From positions 1-8,836 of the forward strand of contig CAZHTS010000132.1 in the NCBI GenBank assembly GCA_964535315.1: DNA of 8,836 nt, read 5' to 3'. Shown here one piece after another: positions 1-6,848 of the stretch (position 1 is its first letter; every line of letters begins with the position of its first letter). The DNA comes from CAZHTS01 sp964535315 (lineage in GTDB: Bacteria > Chloroflexota > Anaerolineae > Anaerolineales > Anaerolineaceae). Both the position numbers and the translations under genes were made by a program. The notes under the pieces were generated by a model. It was not told the DNA's origin. It searched no databases and saw nothing but the letters and a program-made list of their open reading frames with translations.

Positions 1-176
1 CCGGCGGGGGCCTGCACCACCGCCATGCCGATGCCCATGCTGCCCAGGATGACGCCAATTTGCACCGGGTCGGCGCCCCATTCTTGCAGATAGATGGGCT
101 GGAAGTACAGGAACATACCTTCGCCAATACCCCAGGTGAAGAGCGACAGCCCCAGCAGCAACAGATCGCGGTTCAT
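1..176 (-). CDS. MFS-type transporter, N-terminal fragment (cut by window edge)
   Basis: This is the first 58 codons of a gene running off the left edge. The start is ATG at 176, with a GGAAG ribosome site at 184-188, 7 nt upstream inside the preceding gene. The translation begins MNRDLLLLGLSLFTWGIGEG. It has a hydrophobic helix at about residues 4-22, a short loop with FQPIYLQEWGADPVQIG, and a second helix from about residue 37 with the glycine-rich GVILGSMGIGMAV. This helix-loop-helix pattern, with the acidic/aromatic loop after helix 1, is typical of the first two membrane segments of major facilitator superfamily permeases, which move small solutes across the inner membrane. The substrate cannot be told. 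The start lies 3 nt after the stop of the M24 peptidase, so the two are probably co-transcribed; a peptide or amino-acid derivative is a possible substrate, but only by context. Confidence 0.72.
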   Translation of the reverse strand, partial: MNRDLLLLGLSLFTWGIGEGMFLYFQPIYLQEWGADPVQIGVILGSMGIGMAVVQAPA

Positions 177-179
177 GCG

Positions 180-1289
180 TCAGCTTCCGATGACGCGAAG
201 CTGGCGCGGCATATCGCTCAGGCTCTCGCTGCCTCCGGCGGTGACGACCATGTCGTCTTCGATGCGCACACCGCCGCGGCCGGTAAGGTAGATGCCGGGT
301 TCAATGGTGTAGGTCATCCCGGGTTCGAGCAGAAGTTGGTTTTCGCCGAACATGTAAGGCGGTTCGTGGCCTTCCATGCCCAGTCCGTGACCGGTGCGAT
401 GGGTGAAGAAGGGGCCGTAGTCGGCGCGGTGGATGACGGCGCGGGTGACCTGATCGACCGACCCGGCCGAGACGCCCGGACGCCCGGCGGCGCGCCCGGC
501 AGTGTTGGCCTCCAATACGATCTGGGCGATGTGTTCGAATTCGGGATCGACTTTACCGACGGCGAAGGTGCGCGTCAGGTCGGAATAATAGCCGTTATAG
601 GCGGCGCCCCAGTCGACGACCAACAGATCGCCGGATTGGATCGGGCGTTCGGTGGGGACGGCATGCGGGTTGGCGCTGTTGGGCCCGCCGGCGATGATGG
701 GCGCAAACGGCAGCTCTGAGTCGGAGCCGGCGCGCAGCAACTGGATGCACAATTCGGCGGCAAACTGGCGCTCGGTCATGCCCACCTGGAAGTTCTTCAG
801 TGCGGCTTCCAGGCCATCCTGGGCAATTTGTACGGCGCGGCGCATGGCGGCGATTTCTTCGGCGTCTTTGCGCATGCGCAAGCGGTTGAGGATTTCTTCG
901 GCGGAAGAGAATTGGGCGCCGGGGGCGGCGGCTTCGAGCAGGCGCAGTTCCAGGAAGCGCAGGCGGTTAGGCTCGACGCCGATTTTACGTCCGGATAGCT
1001 GCAATGACTGGCAGGCGCGCTGGAAAATGCCCCCCCAGGTGGTGGGGGTGTCGCCGAAAGCAAAACAGGACAGCTTCATCTCGGCGGCTTCGGCTTTACG
1101 CATCTCGAGCTCGGGCAGGATCAATACCGGCGTCTGATCTGGGGCAAGCAATAACACGGTGGGGCGTTCCATCAGGTGGAAGTGCATCCCGGTCAGATAG
1201 GTCATGGTAGGGCCCGGGTTGAGGGCAATGGCGTCCAGCCCTCGAGTTTTTAACTGTGTGGTCAGGTGATGAATGCGATCGGTATACAT
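180..1289 (-). CDS. M24-family Xaa-Pro-type aminopeptidase (pita-bread metallopeptidase)
   Basis: A 369-aa cytoplasmic metallopeptidase, expected to remove N-terminal residues from peptides, probably those with proline second (Xaa-Pro aminopeptidase or prolidase type). Residues 1-130 form the creatinase-like N-terminal domain; about 143-355 is the pita-bread catalytic domain. All five expected metal ligands are visible: D226 (VVDWGA), D237 (YSDLTRTF), H301 (GHGLG), E330 (TIEPGIY) and E344 (RIEDD). The accessory histidines H209 (PHAVPT) and H308 (GHEPPY) are also present. The frame is open upstream to 1403, but ATG at 1289 is chosen: a perfect AGGAGG lies 4 nt before it, and the extra 38 residues have no family character. 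The length suits the family. It is first in a minus-strand pair with the MFS gene. Exact specificity (PepP, PepQ or other M24B) cannot be settled by eye. Confidence 0.93.
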   Translation of the reverse strand: MYTDRIHHLTTQLKTRGLDAIALNPGPTMTYLTGMHFHLMERPTVLLLAPDQTPVLILPELEMRKAEAAEMKLSCFAFGDTPTTWGGIFQRACQSLQLSGRKIGVEPNRLRFLELRLLEAAAPGAQFSSAEEILNRLRMRKDAEEIAAMRRAVQIAQDGLEAALKNFQVGMTERQFAAELCIQLLRAGSDSELPFAPIIAGGPNSANPHAVPTERPIQSGDLLVVDWGAAYNGYYSDLTRTFAVGKVDPEFEHIAQIVLEANTAGRAAGRPGVSAGSVDQVTRAVIHRADYGPFFTHRTGHGLGMEGHEPPYMFGENQLLLEPGMTYTIEPGIYLTGRGGVRIEDDMVVTAGGSESLSDMPRQLRVIGS

Positions 1290-1293
1290 GGTT

Positions 1294-1299
1294 CCTCCT
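1294..1299 (-). promoter_or_regulatory. Ribosome binding site fixing the peptidase start
   Basis: On the minus strand this reads AGGAGG, followed by AACC and then ATG at 1289. It is a perfect Shine-Dalgarno core and decides for the internal ATG over the longer open frame that reaches 1403. Confidence 0.85.
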
Positions 1300-1305
1300 G
1301 GGGTG

Positions 1306-1334
1306 ATTATAACGTACTGACTTGAAAATCTACA
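1306..1334 (-). promoter_or_regulatory. Candidate sigma-70-type promoter for the peptidase/MFS pair
   Basis: On the minus strand a perfect TATAAT (1311-1306) follows, after 17 nt, the hexamer TGTAGA (1334-1329), which matches TTGACA at only three positions. Transcription would start near 1299-1300, at the first base of the ribosome site, giving a very short leader of about 10 nt. The -10 box is convincing, the -35 is weak, and the short leader is unusual. It lies in the 121-nt gap between the peptidase and the divergent histidine kinase gene. Confidence 0.4.
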
Positions 1335-1410
1335 GAACCGGCGGTCGGGATTCCGAAAGAGCCTATTTTTACCTGATTTCGAGTAGAATGGAAGGTGGAG
1401 CACGCAGCGA

Positions 1411-2982
1411 ATGATTGGGATGCCGTCTGAGACACCCGGTTTACGTTCGGCCGTTGAAGAACTGGCCTGGATTTTGCTCGATCTGCTTGGCGCAGATCAG
1501 ATGCTGGTTTATTGCGCCGGTTTGCAGGCCGAGGTGCTGGATCCCATTCTGGTGTTGGGGGCGTTCTCACGCCAGGAGAAACAGGCTTTCTGGTCTACGC
1601 CGTTGAATCTGACCACGGATGTGCTGGCCGGCGACCTGGCGGCGAGGCGCATGCCGTTGGTGTTGGCCGATGAGGCGGCGCGCCGGCGCTACCAGGCGTC
1701 GATTCTGTCGGAGTTGCGGGCGCGCTCGCTGCTGGCTTACCCGCTGGCCAACCACGCCGAGTTGTTGGGGATGGTGTTGTTCGGTTGGTTTGAAGAGGGG
1801 CATGCCATCACGCATTCGCAGGAGCAACTGGCCCGGGCGGTGGTGCGTTCGCTGGCGCTGGCGTTGGAAAATACCCGTTTATACGAACGTGCCAGTTTGC
1901 AATTGCAGCAGGCGCTCAGCGTGCAGGAGATCACCCAGGCCATTTTACGCAAAGTGGATTTGCAGGAAGTCTTGCAGTTGATCGGCCAGGCGGCGATGCG
2001 TTCGCTGGCGGTCAAGGGCTGTACCGTGCGGCTGGCAGATGAACACGGTCGTTTGCAGGTGGCACTGCAAGAAGGTCGGTCGCCCACCAGGACGCTGCCG
2101 CAGAACTGGCCGCCGGAACACCCGCCGCGCGGCAGTGATGTGGCGCTTTACAATCTGGGCACGCAGGGCAACGAACGCACGCTGTTGGTGATTCCCCTGG
2201 TATCGGCCGAGACAGTGATTGGAACGCTGGAGCTTTACCAGCGGCATGCGGCATTCAGCGCGCAAGAGGTGGAAACGGCGCGTTCCTTTGCCGGGCAGGC
2301 GGCGATTGCCATTGAGCACGCCCGGCTGTATGACGAGGTGCAGAAGACGGCGGTGGCGGCCGAGCGTGCGCGCCTGGCGCGCGACCTGCATGATTCGGTC
2401 AGCCAGGCGTTGTATGCCATGACGTTATATGCCCGGGCGGCGCAAAAGCAGCTGGCAGCGGGGCGCATCGAGGCGGTGGAGCGCCACCTGGACGATCTCA
2501 GCCAGACTTCGCGCGGGGCGTTGGGTGAAATGCGCCTGCTCATTTTTGAACTGCGCCCGCCGATGCTGACCGCCCTGGGCCTGGCAGGGGCGATTGAGCA
2601 TCGTTTGAAATCGGTTGAGGAACGCAGCGGGATCGTGGTCGAGACCCGGGTGCAGAATTTGCCCCATTTGCCGGGGCGGGTGGAAGAGAATTTGTATCGC
2701 GTCGTTCAGGAAGCGCTCAATAACGTGATCAAACACGCCGGGGCCAGCCGGATGTGTCTCTGTCTGACGGGGGCGGCGGACGGGTTGAGGCTGGTGATTG
2801 AGGATGACGGTGTGGGGTTTGACCCGCAGGCGGTGGGAGACGGCGGTTTTGGATTGAAGACGATGCGTGAACGGGTTGAGAGCCTGGCGGGCCGGCTGGT
2901 GGTTAAGAGTCAGCCCGGCGCAGGAACGCAGATTGAGGTTGAGGTGCCTTATGACGGGAATACGAATCCTGTTGGTGGATGA
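1411..2982 (+). CDS. Soluble two-GAF sensor histidine kinase, NarL/DevS-type (HisKA_3)
   Basis: A 523-aa kinase expected to autophosphorylate on histidine and pass the phosphate to the response regulator encoded next. No membrane segment or signal peptide is seen, so it senses inside the cell. Domains in order: GAF-like about 13-153, GAF-like about 172-303, HisKA_3 dimerisation domain about 315-385, HATPase_c about 420-515. The phosphoacceptor is H327 in RLARDLHDSVSQ, the conserved NarL-kinase H-box. The N box is EALNNVIKHA (434-443); the ATP-lid glycine motifs are DDGVGFDP (465-472) and GFGLKTMRERV (479-489). A purine-rich GGAAGGTGGAG lies about 11 nt before ATG 1411; a second ATG at 1420 is possible. 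The signal is unknown. The layout resembles DevS/DosS, but I cannot identify a heme-ligand histidine. The 3' end overlaps the regulator gene by 32 nt. Confidence 0.93.
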   Translation: MIGMPSETPGLRSAVEELAWILLDLLGADQMLVYCAGLQAEVLDPILVLGAFSRQEKQAFWSTPLNLTTDVLAGDLAARRMPLVLADEAARRRYQASILSELRARSLLAYPLANHAELLGMVLFGWFEEGHAITHSQEQLARAVVRSLALALENTRLYERASLQLQQALSVQEITQAILRKVDLQEVLQLIGQAAMRSLAVKGCTVRLADEHGRLQVALQEGRSPTRTLPQNWPPEHPPRGSDVALYNLGTQGNERTLLVIPLVSAETVIGTLELYQRHAAFSAQEVETARSFAGQAAIAIEHARLYDEVQKTAVAAERARLARDLHDSVSQALYAMTLYARAAQKQLAAGRIEAVERHLDDLSQTSRGALGEMRLLIFELRPPMLTALGLAGAIEHRLKSVEERSGIVVETRVQNLPHLPGRVEENLYRVVQEALNNVIKHAGASRMCLCLTGAADGLRLVIEDDGVGFDPQAVGDGGFGLKTMRERVESLAGRLVVKSQPGAGTQIEVEVPYDGNTNPVGG

Positions 2983-3619
2983 TCATCCCGTGGTGCGCAA
3001 GGGGATTCGCGCCATGCTGGATACAGTGGACGAGATTGAGGTGGTCGGTGAATGCGCCAACGGGCGCGAGGCGGTACAGGCGTATGAAAGCCTGCTGCCG
3101 GAAGTGGTTTTAATGGATCTGGTGATGCCGGTGATGGATGGTGTTGAAGCGATCCAGGCCATTCGAGCAAAGTACCCCAGGGCGCGCATCCTGGTGTTGA
3201 CCAGCTTTACCACCGACGACAAGGTGTTTGCGGCGATCAACGCCGGCGCCAGCGGGTATTTGCTCAAGGATTCGGACCCGGAAGACCTGGTGAGGGCAAT
3301 CTTTCAGGTGCAGCGCGGCGAATCCTCGCTGCACCCGGCCATTGCACGCCGGCTGTTGGCCGAACTGAGCCATACTACCGCAGCCGAGAAACCGCGCGTC
3401 GAGCAGTTGACCGAACGCGAGAAAGAAGTGCTGGCCTACCTGGCGCAAGGGTTGACCAATCAGGAGATTGCCGAGAAGATGGTGGTGAGCCGGGCCACGG
3501 TGCACTCACACGTCAGCCGTATTTTGGGAAAACTCAATCTGGACAGTCGCACCCAGGCGGCGTTGTACGCCGTGCGGGAAGGGTACGTGACTTTGCCGGC
3601 AGACCCGGGCGGCGAATAG
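2951..3619 (+). CDS. NarL/FixJ-type response regulator with LuxR HTH
   Basis: A 222-aa DNA-binding regulator, the evident partner of the kinase it overlaps. Receiver domain residues 5-120: acidic pair D10/D11 (LLVDDHP), phosphoacceptor D56 (VVLMDLVMP), T84 (LVLTSF) and K106 (YLLKDS), all at the expected places. The output domain, about 152-215, is a LuxR-type helix-turn-helix beginning LTEREKEVLAYLAQGLTNQE and continuing to VSRATVHSHVSRILGKL. An open frame extends upstream to 2867, but ATG 2951 is chosen because the receiver starts at once (MTGIRILLVDD) and GAGGTG at 2941-2946 is well spaced before it. The start therefore lies 32 nt inside the kinase gene, implying translational coupling. Target genes are unknown; the inverted repeat 22 nt downstream is a natural candidate site, by inference only. 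Confidence 0.94.
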   Translation: MTGIRILLVDDHPVVRKGIRAMLDTVDEIEVVGECANGREAVQAYESLLPEVVLMDLVMPVMDGVEAIQAIRAKYPRARILVLTSFTTDDKVFAAINAGASGYLLKDSDPEDLVRAIFQVQRGESSLHPAIARRLLAELSHTTAAEKPRVEQLTEREKEVLAYLAQGLTNQEIAEKMVVSRATVHSHVSRILGKLNLDSRTQAALYAVREGYVTLPADPGGE

Positions 3620-3640
3620 ATTTTTTTAGAACGAATATTC

Positions 3641-3691
3641 TCGACCAAAAGGTTCAGCCGGGCAGGGGGCAGACTTCAACCTTTTGGTCGA
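3641..3691. repeat. Perfect 14-bp inverted repeat between regulator and CBS genes
   Basis: The left arm TCGACCAAAAGGTT (3641-3654) is exactly complementary to the right arm AACCTTTTGGTCGA (3678-3691), with 23 nt between them. Each arm also holds a smaller dyad, ACC-N4-GGT, so the element can be read either as a hairpin or as two palindromic half-sites with centres 37 nt apart. No T-run follows the stem on either strand; a T7 run (3621-3627) lies before it. This argues against a standard terminator and leaves an operator or a 5'-leader hairpin of the CBS gene as possibilities. A poor -10-like TATATG at 3706-3711 would put the right arm over a -35 region, but that promoter is weak. Confidence 0.75.
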
Positions 3692-3759
3692 AACGTTTTA
3701 AAGCGTATATGGATGAAATGCCTGCCGTTTTTCGTTATCCTGATAGTGAAATCATTACT

Positions 3760-3764
3760 GGAGG
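3760..3764 (+). promoter_or_regulatory. Ribosome binding site fixing the CBS-protein start
   Basis: GGAGG sits 5 nt before ATG 3770. It favours this start over the ATG at 3713 in the same frame, which would add 19 hydrophobic residues with no ribosome site of comparable quality. Confidence 0.82.
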
Positions 3765-3769
3765 ATGTT

Positions 3770-4609
3770 ATGAAGAAATCGCTGGTGCGGGACTGGATGA
3801 CGGTCAAAGTCATCACTGCCGATCCACAGATGCGGTTGCACGATGCGCTGCGGCGCATGAATCAGGCCCAGATTCGTACTTTGCCGGTTGTTGAAGATGG
3901 GCGCCTGGCAGGGATTGTCACCAAGCGCGACCTGTTGCGGGCCGACGTGACCACGGTGATGAAAGACTCGTGGGATCAATACCGCATGGTTGGAAATTTG
4001 ACGCTGGATAAGATCATGACGGCGGTGGTGATTACTGTGCCGGGGAGCAGCCTGGTTGCCCGGTCGGCGCGTATTCTGTTGGAAAACAAAATCACCGCCT
4101 TGCCCGTGGTAGATGCCGAACAGCACCTGGAGGGTATTTTGACCTCGTCGGATCTCTTCCGGTTGGTGCTCGAGGAGTTGCCGGTCACGCGCCAGGAAGT
4201 GACGGTGGGCGATTACATGACCCGCGATTTGCAGGTGATTGCCCCCAGTACTTCGCTGCTGGATGCTCAGCGCCTGATGGGTGTAAAGCGCATCCGTTCG
4301 CTACCCGTGGTGCAGGATGGCGTGCTGGTGGGGATTGTGACCCGCACGGATTTGCTCAGCGCGGCTCCCTCGCCGGTGGCAACTCAGGGCCGGATGGCGG
4401 TGGCCGAACAGGTACTCAGCGCTCCGATCCGTTTTATCATGACCAGTATGCCGATGACCGTGCAGCAGAAAGCCTCGGTTACAGTGGCGGCGCGCATGAT
4501 GTTGGAGAATAAGATCCACTCGCTGCCGGTGATGGACGACCGGCAGGAAATGGTGGGCATCATCACGGAAAGTGATTTGTTCCGGATGATTGTGGCGAAG
4601 TTCTTATAG
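3770..4609 (+). CDS. Four-CBS-domain protein (two tandem Bateman modules)
   Basis: A 279-aa soluble protein made almost only of CBS domains, at about residues 4-58, 79-135, 145-198 and 218-275. CBS pairs form Bateman modules that bind adenosine nucleotides or related ligands and usually act as energy or redox sensors; the ligand here is unknown. Repeated motifs are clear: RTLPVVEDGRLAGIVTKRDL in CBS1 against RSLPVVQDGVLVGIVTRTDL in CBS3, and ARILLENKITALPVVD in CBS2 against ARMMLENKIHSLPVMD in CBS4. The protein thus looks like an internal duplication of a two-CBS unit. No enzyme, DNA-binding or membrane part is attached. Its stop is only 30 nt before nuoE with no terminator between, so it is probably transcribed with the diaphorase genes and may modulate them. 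The longer open frame from 3713 is rejected on ribosome-site grounds. Confidence 0.92.
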   Translation: MKKSLVRDWMTVKVITADPQMRLHDALRRMNQAQIRTLPVVEDGRLAGIVTKRDLLRADVTTVMKDSWDQYRMVGNLTLDKIMTAVVITVPGSSLVARSARILLENKITALPVVDAEQHLEGILTSSDLFRLVLEELPVTRQEVTVGDYMTRDLQVIAPSTSLLDAQRLMGVKRIRSLPVVQDGVLVGIVTRTDLLSAAPSPVATQGRMAVAEQVLSAPIRFIMTSMPMTVQQKASVTVAARMMLENKIHSLPVMDDRQEMVGIITESDLFRMIVAKFL

Positions 4610-4627
4610 GTTTGGATTTTTATAGAG

Positions 4628-4634
4628 AGGTGAT
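4628..4634 (+). promoter_or_regulatory. Strong ribosome binding site of the nuoE-like gene
   Basis: AGGTGAT, preceded by GAG, pairs with seven bases of the usual 16S rRNA tail and ends 5 nt before ATG 4640. It suggests strong translation of the first diaphorase subunit. Confidence 0.75.
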
Positions 4635-4639
4635 GAACT

Positions 4640-5149
4640 ATGTCGCTAGCAACTGCTACCCCCGAAAAAGTTTCGGTTGATCTGACCGACCGGCGCTGGA
4701 AGCTGGTGAAAGCCACAATGCAGAAGCATAATTATTCCTCGCGGGCCCTGATTGAGACGCTGCATGTGGTTCAGGATTCTTTTGGCTACATCGATACGGA
4801 TGCGATCAAATACATCTCACAGGAACTGCGCATCCCGTTGGCCAAAGTGTACGGGGTGACCACGTTTTATAACAGCTTTACCAGTAAACCGGCCGGCGAA
4901 CACACCCTGGTGCTGTGCACCGGTACGGCCTGTTACGTTAAAGGCAACGACCAGGTTGCGGCCTACATCAAAGAACGGTTTGGGCTGGAATCCAATCAGA
5001 CGACTGCGGACAACAAACTGTCGTACGTGGCGGCGCGTTGTGTGGGCGCCTGCGGCCTGGCGCCGGTCATGATCCTGGATGGAAAGATTATGGGCAAAAT
5101 GACCGTGGAAGAGATGAAGGCGAAGATTGAGGAGTGGTTAGATGAATGA
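4640..5149 (+). CDS. nuoE: NuoE/HydC-like [2Fe-2S] subunit of NADH-linked oxidoreductase or hydrogenase
   Basis: A 169-aa cytoplasmic protein of the complex I 24-kDa family. It carries a [2Fe-2S] cluster beside the FMN of the NuoF-type partner. The N-terminal part (about 15-85) has the helical family signature ALIETLHVVQDSFGYI and the strand VYGVTTFYNSF. The C-terminal thioredoxin-like fold (88-165) carries four cluster cysteines: C93 and C98 (LCTGTACYVKG), C134 and C138 (ARCVGACGLAP). Length is normal for NuoE, HydC or HndA. It overlaps the NuoF-like gene by 8 nt. No other complex I subunits are nearby, and the following genes are of hydrogenase-signalling type, so I favour membership in a soluble NAD-dependent [FeFe]-hydrogenase or similar multimer over respiratory complex I. 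NAD-dependent formate dehydrogenase is an alternative. The subunit family is certain; the holoenzyme is inferred. Confidence 0.93.
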   Translation: MSLATATPEKVSVDLTDRRWKLVKATMQKHNYSSRALIETLHVVQDSFGYIDTDAIKYISQELRIPLAKVYGVTTFYNSFTSKPAGEHTLVLCTGTACYVKGNDQVAAYIKERFGLESNQTTADNKLSYVAARCVGACGLAPVMILDGKIMGKMTVEEMKAKIEEWLDE

Positions 5150-6785
5150 GCTATCCCTGGCGGAGATCGCCGCAAAAGAAAAAGAGATGCTGGCGCGTTA
5201 TCGCCACATCATCCATGTTTGCGCCGGGACGGGCTGCATTTCTTCGAACAGTCAGCTGATCTTGAGCGCCTTTGACAAGGAAATTAAACTGCGCCAGATG
5301 GAGAACGAGGTTCTGGTCAAACAGGTGGGGTGTATGGGGTTGTGCGCGGCCGGGCCGGTGGTGGCGATTAAGCCGGATGGGCTGCTGTATAAATCGGTCA
5401 CGCCAGAAGACGTGCCGGCCATCCTGGATGCGCTGGCGAGCGGCCGGCCGGTGGAAAGCATGTTGATCGACACCCGTGCGCCCTTCTTTGCCCGGCAACA
5501 AAAGGTGACGCTGGCGCACTCGGGGGTGGTCAACCCGGAAAAGATTGAAGATTATATCGGCGTGCAGGGGTACGTTGCCATGATCAAGTCGCTGACGGCG
5601 ATGACGCCGGAGGCGGTGGTTGCCGAGATCAAGTCCAGCGGTTTGCGCGGGCGGGGCGGCGGTGGTTTTTCGACCGGCACCAAATGGTCGCTGGTGCGCG
5701 CCGCAGCCGGTGATTTCAAGTACGTGATCTGCAATGCGGACGAGGGCGACCCCGGTGCGTTTATGGATCGTTCGATCCTGGAAAGCGATCCGCACGCTGT
5801 ACTGGAGGGGATGACCATCGCGGCCTACGCCGTGGGCGCCTGCCAGGGCTACGTGTACGTGCGCGCCGAATACCCGCTGGCGGTCAAGCGTCTGCGCCTG
5901 GCCATCCGCCAGGCGGAGCGCATGGGGCTGCTGGGCGAGAATATTGCCGGCACCGGCTTCTCGTTCAACGTCGAACTGCGCCTGGGGGCGGGGGCCTTCG
6001 TGTGTGGTGAGGAAACGGCCCTGATCAACTCGATTGAAGGCGAGCGCGGCACGCCGCGCGCCCGGCCGCCTTACCCGGCTGAATGTGGGCTGGATGGCCG
6101 CCCGACCCTGATCAATAACGTCGAGACGTTTGCGAACGTGCCGCACATCATCCGCAAGGGCGGCGCCTGGTTTGCCTCGATCGGCACCGAGAAGAGCAAG
6201 GGCACCAAGGTGTTTGCCTTGACCGGTAAGATTGCCAACACCGGGCTGATCGAAGTGCCGATGGGCATCACCCTGCGCGAGATCATTTACGATATCGGCG
6301 GCGGCATCCCCGGCGGGCACGAATTCAAGGCGGTGCAGACGGGTGGCCCATCGGGTGGTTGTATCCCGGCCGAATTCCTGGATACCCCGGTGGATTATGA
6401 GACACTCGGCCAGTTGGGTTCCATCATGGGCTCGGGCGGCATGATTGTGATCGACGAGACTTCCAATATTATCGATGTGGCCAAGTATTTCATGGAATTC
6501 AGCATGGACGAGTCGTGCGGCAAGTGTATCCCCTGCCGCATCGGCACCAGCAAGATTTACAGTTTGCTGTGCAAGTTTAGCGAAGGGGAGGCCAGCGAAG
6601 AAGACCTGGCTGTGCTGGAAGAACTGTGCGCCATGGTGCAGCAGACCAGCCTGTGTGGGTTGGGGAAATCGGCCCCCAATCCGGTGATCAGTTCGCTGCG
6701 CTACTTCCGTGAAGAATATCTGGCGCGCATTCGCAAGGATGAGCCGGTAGCGGTGGACTGCCTGTCAGAGGCGATGGCATCGTAG
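5142..6785 (+). CDS. nuoF: NuoF/HydB-like NADH-binding FMN, Fe-S subunit
   Basis: A 547-aa flavoprotein that exchanges electrons between NAD(H), FMN and Fe-S clusters. Residues 22-100 are an extra thioredoxin-like [2Fe-2S] domain, with C27/C32 (HVCAGTGC) and C64/C68 (VGCMGLC), as in hydrogenase HydB/HndC and formate dehydrogenase beta subunits but not in ordinary NuoF. The NADH/FMN core follows: GLRGRGGGGFSTGTKW (167-182), CNADEGDPGAFMDR (197-210) and GAGAFVCGEETALINSIEG (282-300). The C-terminal [4Fe-4S] ligands are C459, C462, C465 (SCGKCIPCRIG) and C505 (SLCGLGKSAPNP). The protein stops about 40 residues later, without the two-[4Fe-4S] ferredoxin tail that I recall in Thermotoga HydB. It starts at ATG 5142, inside the end of nuoE, with GAGGAG at 5129-5134. 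A strong terminator closes the gene. Which holoenzyme it serves is inferred; a hydrogenase is the favoured reading. Confidence 0.93.
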   Translation: MNELSLAEIAAKEKEMLARYRHIIHVCAGTGCISSNSQLILSAFDKEIKLRQMENEVLVKQVGCMGLCAAGPVVAIKPDGLLYKSVTPEDVPAILDALASGRPVESMLIDTRAPFFARQQKVTLAHSGVVNPEKIEDYIGVQGYVAMIKSLTAMTPEAVVAEIKSSGLRGRGGGGFSTGTKWSLVRAAAGDFKYVICNADEGDPGAFMDRSILESDPHAVLEGMTIAAYAVGACQGYVYVRAEYPLAVKRLRLAIRQAERMGLLGENIAGTGFSFNVELRLGAGAFVCGEETALINSIEGERGTPRARPPYPAECGLDGRPTLINNVETFANVPHIIRKGGAWFASIGTEKSKGTKVFALTGKIANTGLIEVPMGITLREIIYDIGGGIPGGHEFKAVQTGGPSGGCIPAEFLDTPVDYETLGQLGSIMGSGGMIVIDETSNIIDVAKYFMEFSMDESCGKCIPCRIGTSKIYSLLCKFSEGEASEEDLAVLEELCAMVQQTSLCGLGKSAPNPVISSLRYFREEYLARIRKDEPVAVDCLSEAMAS

Positions 6786-6803
6786 GGTTGTGGTATAGAG
6801 GCC

Positions 6804-6848
6804 CAGGGTGCCTGGGCAGCGTAGTTTTGCCCGGGCACCCTGTTTTTT
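6804..6848 (+). terminator. Rho-independent terminator after the NuoF-like gene
   Basis: The left arm CAGGGTGCCTGGGCA (6804-6818) pairs over all 15 bases, with one G-U pair, with the right arm TGCCCGGGCACCCTG (6828-6842). The loop is 9 nt, and T6 (6843-6848) follows directly. The stem is GC-rich and the structure textbook. It starts 19 nt after the NuoF-like stop and lies 47 nt before the next gene, so it separates the diaphorase pair from the downstream signalling genes, or sets their ratio by partial read-through. Confidence 0.93.

Noticed and set aside
180..719. Long open frame on the plus strand opposite the peptidase gene (60-719).
   Set aside because: It is antisense to a clear M24 peptidase with all metal ligands and has no domain-like features; a GC-rich shadow frame.
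3595..3627. Possible terminator of the response regulator gene: GCCG (3595-3598) / CGGC (3610-3613) stem followed by T7 at 3621-3627.
   Set aside because: The stem is only 4 bp with an 11-nt loop, and 7 nt separate it from the T-run, so I do not call it.
3691..3698. AAACGTTT palindrome next to the inverted repeat.
   Set aside because: An 8-bp palindrome is expected by chance and no second copy was noticed.
3713..3769. N-terminal extension of the CBS protein from ATG 3713, which would give a short hydrophobic, signal-like stretch.
   Set aside because: GGAGG at 3760-3764 fits ATG 3770, CBS1 starts right after it, and the upstream ATG lacks a good ribosome site.
5151..6320. 389-codon open frame on the minus strand opposite the NuoF-like gene.
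   Set aside because: The translation is rich in H, R, Q and A with no recognisable motif, and the plus-strand gene is certain; a codon-bias shadow.
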